Assembly (NCBI RefSeq): GCF_001507595.1 | Contig: NZ_LQBQ01000001.1 | Coordinates: 682,001 to 746,000, forward strand | Length of the DNA stretch: 64,000 nucleotides | Direction of reading: 5' to 3' | From: Ruegeria marisrubri | GTDB taxonomy: Bacteria > Pseudomonadota > Alphaproteobacteria > Rhodobacterales > Rhodobacteraceae | In this document: one piece after another, positions 37,870 through 47,832 of the stretch | How positions within the stretch are numbered: position 1 is the stretch's first letter | How the letters are laid out: each line of letters opens with the position of its first letter | Position numbers and translations under genes: made by a program | The notes under the pieces: model-generated | Told to the model about the DNA's origin: nothing | What the model saw: the letters and a program-made list of their open reading frames with translations, nothing else | Databases searched by the model: none

Positions 37870-38490
37870 ATGAACCGGTCTCGAAGTGGACGCAGCTATT
37901 CGCCCATTCGCTAGGCCGAGGCTTACTGGACCGCGCTGATGAGCACCGGCGGGATACCCAAACGAGCGGATATCGACCCACGCGGACTTGAAAACATTCT
38001 TGCTTACACATTCATTCTCGAACGCATCGCCCCTGGCGTTGCAAGATTTCGGCTGGCTGGCAATCATCTGTGCAAACTGGCCGGCATGGAAGTTCGCGGC
38101 ATGCCTTTGACGGCTTTCTTCACTGCCCGAGCAAGAAAAGATGTCTCCGAGGTTCTGGAGAAGGTTTTTGGAATGCCGGCGATCGGGGAATTCGAGATGG
38201 CCTTGGAAAGCCGCGTGGGGCCGCCACGCCTGCAGGCTCGCATGATCCTGTTGCCATTGTTGAGTGACTTGGGCGATGTCAGCCGGGTTCTGGGTGTGCT
38301 GGTCGCCGACGACATTCCGGTCAAAAGGCCTTGTCGGTTCACGATCAGCGCGAGCCACGTCAAGAGCTTGGAACACCTGAGCCCGGACCATCCCGAACCG
38401 CGCCAATATGCGGCGGGTTTCGCGGAACCGCAGGATGCCTTTCGGCACCATGCCCCACATCTTCGTCTGGTCACCTCACGGGACGACTGA
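37870..38490 (+). pseudogene. PAS_5 domain protein with an in-frame amber codon near the start
   Basis: The open part (from ATG 37939) encodes a 183-residue PAS_5 protein typical of Rhodobacteraceae (RADIDPRGLENILAYTF, RIAPGVARFRLAGNH, GMEVRGMPLTAFF). The residues before that ATG, AEAYWTAL (37915-37938), continue the family N-terminus in frame. But TAG at 37912-37914 interrupts the frame that begins at ATG 37870 (MNRSRSGRSYSPIR, then stop). A CAG to TAG change would explain it. ATG 37939 has no good RBS. Either the gene is broken, it restarts at 37939, or this is a sequence error. Confidence 0.6.
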
Positions 38491-38512
38491 GTTTGACTCT
38501 CGGGGCTCCGGA

Positions 38513-39949
38513 TTACTGTGCCGCAACGTCGGAGATGGCAGGCTCTATATTGTGGTTCACTCGGAACAGGTTCTCAGGATCGTAGCGCGCCTTGATCGCA
38601 GCCAGTCTGTCTCTGTTTGCCCCGTAGGCGCCTGACAGTCTCTCTTCCTCGTCCGCCGGCATGAAATTGACATAGACGCTCCCTGTTGCAAAGGGTGCCA
38701 TGTCGTCGAAGAGCTGCCGCGCCCAGGCTATGCAGGTGTCGTCCTTGGCCGAATCCTCCCACCGGGTGTGCACATTCATAATGAAGTGGGAACTGCGGTG
38801 CGGATACGCGGTGTCGGACGGGCCGATCTGAGCCATGCGTCCACCGACATGCGCGATGAAGATCTCGCAGGCCGGATCCGGAAGGCCCGAAATGGCGTTC
38901 AGCAACGTGTCGATTGCGCCATCGGGCAAGGTTTCCAGATCATGGCTTTTCCAGTAATTCCGGACACCGGGCGTCAACAGCGGGTCAAAGGCTGCCTGCC
39001 AATCCACGAAGGCATGGGGGCTGATGACGTCCGCGATCGGCTCTCCAAGGGCGCGCAGCGGCTCCATAGCCTTCTCGCCTTCGGAAATGGGGCCGGTGTA
39101 ACAGGCGGCGAAAACGAGGACCTCGCGGCCATGCCATTCATCCGGCAGGAACGGCAACGGTGGTGCCTGTCGCAGCACGCTCCAAACGGTAAGCGCATCG
39201 CTTGCGGTGTCGGCGATCTTGGCAAATTCTCTCAACAACTGCGGAGCCTGTTCGATCGGATGAACGATCAGGCCGGAAAGAACCTGCGGCCCCAACGGGT
39301 GCAACTGGAACTCAAAGGACGTGACTACCCCGAAATTGCCGCCGCCGCCGCGGATCGCCCAGAACAAGTCGGCATTCTGATCATTGCTGGCCGTCACGAT
39401 GGATCCATCAGCCAAAACCACATCTGCCGAGATCAAGTTGTCGATCGTCATGCCGAACTTTCGCGTGGTCCAGCCGAAGCCGCCACCAAGCGTGAGGCCC
39501 GCAATGCCGGTCGTGGAGTTCACGCCCACCGGCACCGCGAGACCATGTGCCTGGGTTTCCTTGTCCACATCGCCGAGCGTTGCTCCGGGTTCGACCCGCG
39601 CCGTCCGGGCCCTGGGATCAACATGGATCGAGTTCATGTTCGACAGGTCAAGCATCAGCGCGTCGTCGGCAACTGCATGGCCCGCTATCTGGTGCCCCCC
39701 GGAACGCACCGCCATCAATAGGTTGTTTTCCCGAGCGAAATCCACTGCCAACCTGACATCCGCAGTTCCCAGCGCCCGGATGACCAGGGCGGGCTTCCGA
39801 TCGACCATGGCATTCCAGAGTGAGCGCGCTTCGTCGAATTCCGGCTCGCCGTCCCTGTGGACACTGCCACGCAGAGCACTAACCAAACTGTCAACTTCCG
39901 CTTGGGCGACTTCGGTGAGCTTTCCGCTCAACGTCTTGAATTTCCGCAT
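38513..39949 (-). CDS. FAD-binding oxidoreductase, BBE type
   Basis: A 478-residue flavoprotein of the berberine-bridge/6-hydroxynicotine oxidase family. The PCMH FAD domain (about 40-215) carries RSGGHQIAGHAV, with the His that can carry covalent FAD, and TLGGGFGWTTRKFGM. The C-terminal BBE domain ends ARYDPENLFRVNHNI. It lacks an export signal. It is the last gene of a minus-strand cluster with a DUF4242 gene and a cyclase/ATPase. The substrate is unknown; members oxidise alcohols, sugars or alkaloids. Confidence 0.87.
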   Translation of the reverse strand: MRKFKTLSGKLTEVAQAEVDSLVSALRGSVHRDGEPEFDEARSLWNAMVDRKPALVIRALGTADVRLAVDFARENNLLMAVRSGGHQIAGHAVADDALMLDLSNMNSIHVDPRARTARVEPGATLGDVDKETQAHGLAVPVGVNSTTGIAGLTLGGGFGWTTRKFGMTIDNLISADVVLADGSIVTASNDQNADLFWAIRGGGGNFGVVTSFEFQLHPLGPQVLSGLIVHPIEQAPQLLREFAKIADTASDALTVWSVLRQAPPLPFLPDEWHGREVLVFAACYTGPISEGEKAMEPLRALGEPIADVISPHAFVDWQAAFDPLLTPGVRNYWKSHDLETLPDGAIDTLLNAISGLPDPACEIFIAHVGGRMAQIGPSDTAYPHRSSHFIMNVHTRWEDSAKDDTCIAWARQLFDDMAPFATGSVYVNFMPADEEERLSGAYGANRDRLAAIKARYDPENLFRVNHNIEPAISDVAAQ

Positions 39950-40067
39950 CTCTCCAGCTCCTTCTGAAAAAGAAGGTTCCTTGCCGGACAGACCTCGAAT
40001 TCTCCAAGTCTTTTGGGGCCGTCATATTCCTTTGGTCAGTTCCCAGCCCATACGAGCCGAGCCGGTG

Positions 40068-40325
40068 TCAGGCAAACACCCCCGGATCGACCCTGTCTAC
40101 GGCGGTTATGACGTCAGCCGGGATATTCAGCCGTTCCGCTGCCCGTCGTAGGGCATCTTCGTCGGGCGCTTCGTAAAGGCAATACGTTTTGCGTTTGTCC
40201 GCGCTCAAAAAGGAATAGATCCACTCGATCCCTTCTTCATCATTGATCTGCTTGATGTGCAACTTGCCTTCGTCGGAAAGCTCCAGCTTTTCGGCAAAAT
40301 ACCGCTCGATGATAAACTTGGGCAT
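40068..40325 (-). CDS. DUF4242 domain protein
   Basis: An 85-residue protein with a ferredoxin-like fold of the DUF4242 family (PKFIIERYF at the start, CLYEAPDEDALRRAAERLNI in the middle). A related Streptomyces protein binds nickel, but the function is not settled. It begins 28 bases after the cyclase/ATPase stop and precedes the FAD oxidase by 118 bases. It may form a unit with one or both. Confidence 0.8.
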   Translation of the reverse strand: MPKFIIERYFAEKLELSDEGKLHIKQINDEEGIEWIYSFLSADKRKTYCLYEAPDEDALRRAAERLNIPADVITAVDRVDPGVFA

Positions 40326-40352
40326 AAAGACTCCTGTTCCGGCGTCAAAATC

Positions 40353-43300
40353 TCAGTTTCGCTTCCCTTCGATATTTGACGCCAGGGAAATCATACCAAG
40401 CTGGCGGGAAATTTCCAATGCTTCACCCTCCATTTGGTCAGCCGTCGCGACGTCCTCCTTGCGCCCACGCATCCGCAAAGCACGAGCAAATTCAGCCTTT
40501 GTGTGCGCAATCCAAGGCTTGGCCCTCATCGCGGAATCCAGTTCCAGCGCCCGATCAAAATGGCGCCGGGCCACGTCCAAGTCGCCCAGAAACGCCGCGA
40601 CGCTGCCCAACATCCGCCCGGCGGCACCGTTGCAAACGGTGGTCACACCGGCCGTGATGGTGCAGTCCTCATAGGGAAGAAGAAGTGAGTAGATTTCCTC
40701 GGCCACCTTGGCGTCGCCAACCGCGACGGCGACCTCGGCCAAGTAGGCCAGCGTGGTGGAATACATGGCATCCAGCGGCAGATCGAAACCGGCCTCGGAC
40801 ATTTCCGTCAGAATACGCTGGGCCGCTTCCAGATACCCCAGTTCCGCCGCAATCAAGGCAAACCCCGGTTTCCAGGCTTGATCTTCGGGATTGTCATCAA
40901 GCAGTCTTTTCATGACTGGCGCGACCTCGTGCAAGCGGGCCTGCTCGCGCCGGATCGTGAACATCTGGACGCTGTAAACACCTTCGACTTGGGGGCCGTG
41001 CGTGGTTTTTCCGATCGCAAAGGCATCCTTGCTGAGCGCCTCGGCCCTGTCGAAGTCACCATCCAGAATCGCAAGCATTGCGCGCCCATGGCGTTCGACC
41101 CAGTGCAGTTGGGGGTGTTTTCGCTCCTTGCCTATGACCAGAAGCTCATTCAACGAGCGTTCCACTCGCTCCCGGTCACCCATCTCGGCCGAAATGAACA
41201 GGTTGATGGTAAAGTTTCGCCCGCGGTCCGTGTCGCCCAGCCGCTCGGCTACTTCCTGCATTTCGTTCAGTCTGGATCGCCATTCCTGTACCTCTTCCTT
41301 TTCCTTCGCGATCAGAGGTGCCATGAACCGCGCCATCATCACCGAGAACTTCGCCTTGTCGTCGCCCAGTTTTCCGGCCAGTTCGATGGCTTGCCGGCTG
41401 AAGACCGAGCTTTCCGTGAACTTGCCTTCGAGAATCATGCAGCGTGAAAGCTGGCTCATGATCCGGCACCGCAGGAATTCTTCCTCGGCAGGAAGAACCT
41501 TCATCGCTTCGAGGCAGAGCGCAGATGCGATTTCGATGCTGTCATTGGCCATGAGATTGGCCTCGGAATAGTAGTATGCGGCATCGGCGAAAAGCTTGAA
41601 ATCAGAAATGGACCGGGCTTCCTGGGCCGACCGATACAGTATCTTCAACGCCTCCTGCAGCCGCCCGATACTTTCATAGCTACGCCCCAGCAGCGTTTGC
41701 GCTACAATCTTTTCGGTGGTCAAGCCTTCCCCAAGAGCCTTTGCCATTCGCACCGTTTCCTCGGCATGTGACACCGCCTCGGCGCTTGCTGAACGTGCCA
41801 ACGACCTTTCCGTAGCAAGCCTCCAACGGTCGAATGCGGCGGCGTAATCACCTGCCTCGGTCAGGTGACGGGCGACCAGTTCGGGGCTTCGCTCGACTTC
41901 CGCCGGCCTCAGGGTCATCAAAGCCGAAGCGACTGCGGCATGCTGGGCCCGCCGGGTCGAGGACAGCATGGACTGATAGGCGGTGTCCCGGATCAGCGCG
42001 TGCCGAAAGACAAAAAGACCCCTGCGAACCCCGCTTTCAAAGACAAGACCCTGTCGCTGGAGTTCCTCGAGGCAATCGTGGGTTTCCGCGGTTGTCTGCC
42101 CGGTAGCGGCCCGCACCAGCGCCAGATCGAATTCCCGCCCTATCACCGACGCCGTTAGGGCGGCTTGTTTGGCCTTGTCCGTAACCGCGTCCAGCCTCGC
42201 CATCAGGGCGCCTTGCAGGGTTGGCGGCACCGACGAGGACGCCTCCCGCCCACTGGTGAAGATAACTCTCGCAACCTCCTCAACGAACAAGGGAACGCCA
42301 TCAGTGCGTTCGAGAATGTTCTCGAGCAAATCCTCTTCAGGATGGTTTCCCGTCATCTGATTGATGAGTTTCGCCACCTGATCGCGGTCGAACCGCCGAA
42401 GGTTGATGGTGGATATGTTGGAATAGTTTTCCGACCATCCGCTGCTCCACTCGGGTCGATGCGTGACCAGCACCATGAGCGGAATATCAGAGCATGTGGC
42501 GACGAAGCGGTCGAGCAACTGCGTGGTCGACGGATCCAGCCAGTGGGCATCCTCGACCACCAACAGAACGGGCCGCACCGAGGCGCGCGCACGTATCGCA
42601 TCGACAAGGACCTGCGTTGTCAGGTCTCGTTGTTCCTGCGGCGGAAGCGACGTGACATCCTTTGCCTCCGGCGCGCTTGGGGACACTAGGGCCGCATAGA
42701 CCGGCAAGCTCGTCTCGACGTCGAAATTTTGCCGAGCCACGAGCAAGGACCGAACCTTTTTGACAACGGCGCCTTCGTCGTCGTCAGGTTGCAGCTTGGC
42801 ATCCTGGGATATCCTGTCGATCACAGGCAGAAAGGCGCTGCGGTTGAAATAGGGCGAGCAGTTCAGGCGCACCACATCCGTGGTTCGATGTTCGACGCAT
42901 TTGGCCAGAAACTCCTCAAGAAGCCGGGATTTTCCGATTCCCGCTTCCCCGACCAGAAGCATGGTCTCACCGATCCCAGAACGGGCGCGCTCCCATGTCT
43001 GCTTCAGGATGCCCAACTCGTGTTCGCGCCCGACGATGTTTTCGCCGGATTCCCCGAATATGGCACGAAACCTGCTTTCCGCGCGCTGTTCTCTAACGAC
43101 GCGCACCAGGCTGATCGTCTGGTCGAACCCCTTGAGGTCGAACGCGCCAATCCCCTCAACCTCGAAAAGCTTTCCAAGCATGGAGCGCGCATTCTCTGAA
43201 GTCGTGACCATGGCGTTTTCCGGGGCGATCGCCTGAATGCGGGCTGCGAGGTTCAGGACGGGGCCGGTCACCGCGGCCTCCTCATGCGTATTGGCCCCGA

Positions 43301-43910
43301 CGAGATCCCCAATGACGACCGGCCCGCTTGCGATCCCGACGCGAGCGGCAAGGTTCCGGCCCAATGGCGTTTCGATCTCCTTGATCCGGCGCAGCGTCTC
43401 TAGTCCGAATTTCGCCGCCCGGTGCGCATGATCTTCGTAGGCCGTAGGCCAACCGAAGAATATGAGCATCCCGTCACCGAGATACTTGGCAATGTGCCCC
43501 CCGAAACGGGTCGCCTCGCCCGCAACGGTATCCTGAAACCGCCGAAGGACTTCGCGCATTTCTTCCGGGTCAAGGCGGTTGGTCAACTCGGTGGACCCAA
43601 CAAGGTCGATGAAAAGAACGCTCAGGTGCCTCTTTTCCGCTGTAGCCCCCGGTTTTTCCCGAGGCTCGGGCGCGGGCGGCTCATCACTTTCCAATACGGT
43701 GACGTCAGCCTTGCCATGGGTCGACAATTTCCGGATTTCGGCCAGAAGGATCCGGCGATGCCCCAGACTGACGCCCAACTCCTTCAGGTCGTCTTCTCCC
43801 AGATACGGCAACGCGCGGAAATCGACATCGTTCTCGCGAAAGACGTCAGTGTATTTTCCAAGTCCGAGATCGTTCAGCCAGTCACCCAGCTGATCAGCGG
43901 CGGTTCCCAT
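40353..43910 (-). CDS. SAM domain/class III adenylate cyclase/ATPase/TPR protein
   Basis: A 1185-residue multidomain regulator. Residues 5-60 are a SAM domain. A class III cyclase at about 95-275 has Asp102 and Asp146 for metals, Lys142 and Thr216 that favour ATP, and the Asn221/Arg225 pair, so it should be active. An AAA/STAND ATPase follows with GEAGIGKS (322-329) and VEDAHWLDP. The C-terminal half is TPR-like. The layout is known from Rhizobiales and actinobacteria, but the signal and output are unknown. It sits upstream of DUF4242 and FAD-oxidase genes. Confidence 0.88.
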   Translation of the reverse strand: MGTAADQLGDWLNDLGLGKYTDVFRENDVDFRALPYLGEDDLKELGVSLGHRRILLAEIRKLSTHGKADVTVLESDEPPAPEPREKPGATAEKRHLSVLFIDLVGSTELTNRLDPEEMREVLRRFQDTVAGEATRFGGHIAKYLGDGMLIFFGWPTAYEDHAHRAAKFGLETLRRIKEIETPLGRNLAARVGIASGPVVIGDLVGANTHEEAAVTGPVLNLAARIQAIAPENAMVTTSENARSMLGKLFEVEGIGAFDLKGFDQTISLVRVVREQRAESRFRAIFGESGENIVGREHELGILKQTWERARSGIGETMLLVGEAGIGKSRLLEEFLAKCVEHRTTDVVRLNCSPYFNRSAFLPVIDRISQDAKLQPDDDEGAVVKKVRSLLVARQNFDVETSLPVYAALVSPSAPEAKDVTSLPPQEQRDLTTQVLVDAIRARASVRPVLLVVEDAHWLDPSTTQLLDRFVATCSDIPLMVLVTHRPEWSSGWSENYSNISTINLRRFDRDQVAKLINQMTGNHPEEDLLENILERTDGVPLFVEEVARVIFTSGREASSSVPPTLQGALMARLDAVTDKAKQAALTASVIGREFDLALVRAATGQTTAETHDCLEELQRQGLVFESGVRRGLFVFRHALIRDTAYQSMLSSTRRAQHAAVASALMTLRPAEVERSPELVARHLTEAGDYAAAFDRWRLATERSLARSASAEAVSHAEETVRMAKALGEGLTTEKIVAQTLLGRSYESIGRLQEALKILYRSAQEARSISDFKLFADAAYYYSEANLMANDSIEIASALCLEAMKVLPAEEEFLRCRIMSQLSRCMILEGKFTESSVFSRQAIELAGKLGDDKAKFSVMMARFMAPLIAKEKEEVQEWRSRLNEMQEVAERLGDTDRGRNFTINLFISAEMGDRERVERSLNELLVIGKERKHPQLHWVERHGRAMLAILDGDFDRAEALSKDAFAIGKTTHGPQVEGVYSVQMFTIRREQARLHEVAPVMKRLLDDNPEDQAWKPGFALIAAELGYLEAAQRILTEMSEAGFDLPLDAMYSTTLAYLAEVAVAVGDAKVAEEIYSLLLPYEDCTITAGVTTVCNGAAGRMLGSVAAFLGDLDVARRHFDRALELDSAMRAKPWIAHTKAEFARALRMRGRKEDVATADQMEGEALEISRQLGMISLASNIEGKRN

Positions 43911-43962
43911 CCCGAAAGAATGGCCGGTATGCGCAATTTTCTCAAGGTTTTAGGCTTTCAAG

Positions 43963-43992
43963 AAAAAAACGGCGGACCGCTGGCCCGCCGTT
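43963..43992 (-). terminator. Terminator downstream of the DAHP synthase gene
   Basis: On the minus strand AACGGCGG and CCGCCGTT (43992-43985 and 43975-43968) form an 8-bp stem with a 9-base loop, then seven Ts (43969-43963). It separates the DAHP synthase gene from the cyclase gene, which starts at 43910. Confidence 0.9.
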
Positions 43993-44012
43993 CTGATCCG
44001 GCCTTTCTATCG

Positions 44013-45383
44013 CTACCCGGCAGCGCGCTTGGCGCGATTGCGGCGCAGATTGGTGAGTTCCTCGGCAACCAGGAATGCCAGCTCCAGCGACTGGCTTGCA
44101 TTCAGGCGCGGGTCGCATGCGGTGTGGTAGCGATCCGAGAGGTTCTCTTCTGTAACCGCCCGAACACCTCCGGTACATTCGGTGACGTCCAGACCGGTCA
44201 TCTCGAAGTGCACACCGCCCGGAATGGTGCCCTCTGCCTGATGCACGCCAAAGAACTCGCGTACCTCGCGCAGAACCGCATCGAACGGGCGGGTCTTGTA
44301 GCCGGTGGCCGATTTGATCGTGTTGCCGTGCATCGGATCGCAGACCCAGGTTACCTTGGCCCCTTCCTCGTTCACAGCCTTGATCAGACGCGGCAGGTGT
44401 TCGGCCACCTTGCCCGCTCCGAAACGCGCGATCAGGGTCAGACGCCCCTCTTCGTTCTCCGGGTTCAGCTTGGACATCAGAACCTTGAGGTCTTCGGCCG
44501 TGGTCGTGGGACCGCATTTCAGACCGATCGGGTTCAGGACGCCTCGGCAGAATTCGACATGAGCGCCGTCGGGCTGACGGGTGCGGTCGCCGATCCACAG
44601 CATGTGGCCCGAGCCGGCCAGCCAGTTGCCCGAGGTCGAATCCAATCGCGTCAGTGCCTCTTCATATTCCAGCAGCAGCGCTTCGTGGCTGGTGTAGAAT
44701 TCCACGGTCGAGAATTCATGCGTGGTGTCGGCGGTGATGCCGGCCGCGGCCATGAAATCGATCGTGTCCTGGATCCGATCCGCGATTTCCGAGTATTTCT
44801 GCTCGTCCTGTTCGTTGGTAAAGCCCAATGTCCAGGAGTGCACGCGACTCATGTCAGCGAAGCCGCCGGTCGAGAAAGCGCGCAGAAGGTTCAGTGTCGC
44901 CGCCGCCTGCGTGTAGGCCTGCAGCATCTTTTTCGGGTCCGGCACCCGCGCCTCGGGCGTGAAGGCCAACTCGTTGATGATGTCGCCGCGGTAGCTGGGC
45001 AGCTCGACACCATCCACCACCTCGGTCGGCGCGCTGCGCGGCTTGGCGAACTGCCCCGCCATGCGGCCGACCTTGATGACCGGCACTTTGGCGCCATAGG
45101 TCAGCACCATCGCCATCTGCAGCATTACCTTGAACGTGTCGCGGATCGCGTCGGCGCTGAACTGGTCGAAACTCTCGGCGCAGTCGCCACCCTGCAGCAG
45201 GAACGCTTCGCCGCGGCCCGCGGCCCCCAGATGCTGTTTCAGGCGCCGCGCCTCGCCGGCAAAGACCAGCGGCGGATACTTGGATAGCTGCGCCTCGACC
45301 TGGGCCAGTGCGGCCGGATCGGTATAATCGGGCATCTGAACCCGCGGCTTGCTGCGCCAGTTCGATTTTTGCCACTCGGTCAT
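44013..45383 (-). CDS. Class II 3-deoxy-7-phosphoheptulonate (DAHP) synthase
   Basis: First step of the shikimate pathway: condenses phosphoenolpyruvate and erythrose 4-phosphate. A 456-residue plant-type class II enzyme. It starts [20 protein letters not shown] and carries [26 protein letters not shown] and the metal and substrate blocks [22 protein letters not shown] and [13 protein letters not shown] precedes the ATG at 45383; the frame is open further but the family starts here. It is divergent from a GlxA-type regulator across a 168-base gap with a palindrome. Confidence 0.95.
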   Translation of the reverse strand: MTEWQKSNWRSKPRVQMPDYTDPAALAQVEAQLSKYPPLVFAGEARRLKQHLGAAGRGEAFLLQGGDCAESFDQFSADAIRDTFKVMLQMAMVLTYGAKVPVIKVGRMAGQFAKPRSAPTEVVDGVELPSYRGDIINELAFTPEARVPDPKKMLQAYTQAAATLNLLRAFSTGGFADMSRVHSWTLGFTNEQDEQKYSEIADRIQDTIDFMAAAGITADTTHEFSTVEFYTSHEALLLEYEEALTRLDSTSGNWLAGSGHMLWIGDRTRQPDGAHVEFCRGVLNPIGLKCGPTTTAEDLKVLMSKLNPENEEGRLTLIARFGAGKVAEHLPRLIKAVNEEGAKVTWVCDPMHGNTIKSATGYKTRPFDAVLREVREFFGVHQAEGTIPGGVHFEMTGLDVTECTGGVRAVTEENLSDRYHTACDPRLNASQSLELAFLVAEELTNLRRNRAKRAAG

Positions 45384-45432
45384 AGCTTGTATCTCCGCTG
45401 AAGTATTCAGGGGGCTTCTATACAAAAAGCTG

Positions 45433-45445
45433 TGGTCAGTGACCA
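45433..45445. promoter_or_regulatory. 13-bp palindrome between DAHP synthase and the GlxA-type regulator
   Basis: TGGTCA and TGACCA arms around a single G. It is located 50 bases upstream of the DAHP synthase start and 106 bases before the regulator, a good place for an operator for either gene. Confidence 0.45.
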
Positions 45446-45551
45446 TATCCGATTTGCGCCTCTTGACGACGCAAACAAGCTCTGAGCATGTTGACTGCCA
45501 TATTTGCAGACACGCCCTCTGCAGGAAACGCCGAACCAAGGACAATCCGCC

Positions 45552-46556
45552 ATGCAAGAGCAACGCCAAGTTGTCGAAGTGGAAAACGCAACGGCGAAAC
45601 CACGACGCTTCATATTTGTCCTTCTGGACAAGTTTTCGATGCTGTCCTTTGCGTCGGCTCTGGACAGTCTTCGCATCGCCAACCGAATGGCGGACAAGGA
45701 ACTCTACACCTGGAAACTGGTCGGAGAGGGCGGCGAAACCGCCCAATGTTCGGCGGGAACCTCGTTCAACCTCGACGACGATCTGGGAGAGCTCTCGCGC
45801 GATGACGTCGTGCTGGTCTGCGGCGGGGTCGATGTGCAGAAGGCCGCGACCAAGAAAATGCTGAACTGGCTGCGCCGCGAGGCGCGCAAGGGCATCCGCA
45901 TCGGAGGGCTGTGCACCGCCGCGCATGTTCTGGCCAAGGCCGGTCTGCTGGAGGGCAAGCGGGCAACGATCCACTGGGAGAATGCCGACAGTTTCACCGA
46001 GGAATTCGAGAACGTGGAACTGACCAAATCCGTGTTCCTGATCGACGGCAACCGGATGACCACGGCGGGCGGCACATCCTCGATCGACCTGATGCTCAAG
46101 ATCGTCGCCGACGATTTCGGCGAGGAGTTGGCGAACGCGGTCGCCGACCAGATGATCTATTCCTCGATCCGCACCGATCAGGACACGCAGCGCCTCTCGA
46201 CCCCGACCCGCATCGGCGTGCGCCATCCCAAGCTGAGCCAGGTCATCCAGATGATGGAGAAGAACATCGAAGAGCCGATCTCGCCCGCGATACTGGCCAA
46301 GGACGTGGGCATGTCGACCCGGCAACTCGAAAGGTTGTTCCGGCGCTACCTGAACCGCTCGCCGAAACGCTATTACATGGAGTTGCGGCTGCAAAAGGCG
46401 CGGAACCTGCTGATGCAGACGGACATGAGCGTCATCAACGTGGCCCTGGCCTGCGGTTTCGCCAGCCCGTCGCATTTCTCGAAATGCTACCGGGCGCACT
46501 ACAACACCACACCGTACCGGGAACGCGGCGCTCAGGCGTCGCGGTTGTCAATCTGA
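45552..46556 (+). CDS. GlxA family AraC-type transcriptional regulator
   Basis: A 334-residue regulator. The N-terminal DJ-1/PfpI-like domain spans about 18-190 ([20 protein letters not shown], then [17 protein letters not shown]) and a C-terminal AraC HTH follows (about 220-325: [21 protein letters not shown], stated in parts). It resembles GbdR and CdhR, which respond to glycine betaine or carnitine intermediates in Pseudomonas; the effector here is not known. The ATG at 45552 has AAGGAC upstream. Its stop overlaps the convergent sugar dehydrogenase by 9 bases. Confidence 0.88.
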   Translation: MQEQRQVVEVENATAKPRRFIFVLLDKFSMLSFASALDSLRIANRMADKELYTWKLVGEGGETAQCSAGTSFNLDDDLGELSRDDVVLVCGGVDVQKAATKKMLNWLRREARKGIRIGGLCTAAHVLAKAGLLEGKRATIHWENADSFTEEFENVELTKSVFLIDGNRMTTAGGTSSIDLMLKIVADDFGEELANAVADQMIYSSIRTDQDTQRLSTPTRIGVRHPKLSQVIQMMEKNIEEPISPAILAKDVGMSTRQLERLFRRYLNRSPKRYYMELRLQKARNLLMQTDMSVINVALACGFASPSHFSKCYRAHYNTTPYRERGAQASRLSI

Positions 46557-47666
46557 GGCAACGAGGGGGCTGATGCGATACACGGCCCCCTGCCCTTCGG
46601 ATACGAACCAGATCGTTCCATCGGGGGCTTCGACAACGTCACGCACCCGTTCGGTTTCCGGCCCCTCGATCCGCTCCACTTCGCGCAGCGGATTACCGGC
46701 AAGCCGTGAGATGTAGTCGAATTTCAGCGAGCCGACGAAAATGTTGCCCTTCCACTCGGGCCACAGCTTGCCCGAATAGACCATCAACCCGGACGGGGCG
46801 ATGGACGGATCCCAATAATACTCGGGTTGCTCCATGCCGGGTTTCGAGGTGCCTTCGCCGATCTTCGCACCCGAATAGTGCCTGCCGTAGGCGATGACCG
46901 GCCAGCCATAGTTGGCGCCCTTGCGGATCAGGTTCACCTCGTCGCCCCCTCTGGCGCCATGTTCGGACACCCACAACCGCCCCTGCAGATCCAACGCGGC
47001 GCCTTGCGGGTTACGATGGCCGAAAGACCAGATTTCCGGGCGAACCCCGGGTTGACCGACAAAGGGGTTGTCGGATGGGACGGACCCGTCCCGGTTGATC
47101 CTGATGACAGAGCCATTGTGATTGGAGCGGTCCTGCGCCGCCGGCCTGTTTCCCCGCTCGCCAATTGTCACGAACAATGTGCCATCCCTGGCTTCGACCA
47201 CGCGGCTGCCAAAGTGCCGCCCGCCAGAGCCCTCGGCCACGGATTCGAAAACGATGCGCAAGCCCGTCAGGCGCTTGCCGTCCTCGCTGAGCCTGCCGAT
47301 CGCCAGGGCGGTTCCCGCGCCACCGTCCTGCCTTTTGGAAAAGGTCAGAAATACCTCGCGCGAGCGGGCAAAGTCGCGCGGGATCGCAACATCCAGCAAC
47401 CCACCCTGCCCCGCCGCGTAGACCTTTGGCACTCCTTTTACCCGGTTTTTCTTGCCGTCTTTCACATGCAGGAGTCGGCCACCGCGCTCGGTCACCAGTA
47501 TGGATCCATCCGGCAAATGACCGACGGCCCAGGGTGTATCCAGCCCATCCACGACTTTCGTCACCGCAACGCGCCCGGCTCTGGTTTCGAGCGTATCGGC
47601 GAAAGCGGCAGTCAGAAGACAACAGACCAGAAGAATCACAGGAACAAGTCGCATCAAGAACCGCAT
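46548..47666 (-). CDS. PQQ-dependent aldose sugar dehydrogenase family protein
   Basis: A 372-residue exported beta-propeller dehydrogenase of the YliI/soluble glucose dehydrogenase family. A signal peptide (about residues 1-22, ending AAFA-DT) is followed by LDTPWAVGHLPDGSILVTER, the active-site base in HFGSRVVE, and the PQQ/Ca region SFGHRNPQGAA and WVSEHGARGGDEVN. It would oxidise sugars in the periplasm and pass electrons to quinone. The ATG at 47666 is preferred (GGAG 10 bases upstream); a start at 47690 is also possible. Confidence 0.87.
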   Translation of the reverse strand: MRFLMRLVPVILLVCCLLTAAFADTLETRAGRVAVTKVVDGLDTPWAVGHLPDGSILVTERGGRLLHVKDGKKNRVKGVPKVYAAGQGGLLDVAIPRDFARSREVFLTFSKRQDGGAGTALAIGRLSEDGKRLTGLRIVFESVAEGSGGRHFGSRVVEARDGTLFVTIGERGNRPAAQDRSNHNGSVIRINRDGSVPSDNPFVGQPGVRPEIWSFGHRNPQGAALDLQGRLWVSEHGARGGDEVNLIRKGANYGWPVIAYGRHYSGAKIGEGTSKPGMEQPEYYWDPSIAPSGLMVYSGKLWPEWKGNIFVGSLKFDYISRLAGNPLREVERIEGPETERVRDVVEAPDGTIWFVSEGQGAVYRISPLVASD

Positions 47667-47801
47667 TGAATCACGCTCCAATCGCCGCATCTCGTGTTGA
47701 GACTGCACATAAACCCCAACAAAACAAATTGGTTGGTTAGCGCAAACGCACAATTGTGTTAGGCCTTTTCTTTTCCCAAGAGCTTGCCTAGGGTCTGAGG
47801 C

Positions 47802-47814
47802 GAACGTTTCGTTC
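47802..47814. promoter_or_regulatory. Inverted repeat just upstream of the Liv-type operon
   Basis: GAACG and CGTTC with a TTT spacer, 19 bases before the start of the binding-protein gene. Short, so it could be chance; it would sit in the promoter or leader. Confidence 0.25.
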
Positions 47815-47832
47815 CAACTAGGGAGTATCCAT

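Noticed and set aside
38070..38267. Frameshift explanation for the short PAS_5 gene
   Set aside because: The family sequence stays in one frame before and after the TAG, so a nonsense change or read error fits better than an indel.
43422..45287. A 621-codon plus-strand frame opposite the cyclase start and DAHP synthase
   Set aside because: Antisense to the well supported DAHP synthase and cyclase genes; composition typical of a high-GC shadow frame.
45384..46499. N-terminal extension of the DAHP synthase frame to 46499
   Set aside because: The frame stays open but runs antisense to the GlxA-type regulator; the family starts at MTEWQK with an RBS at 45383.
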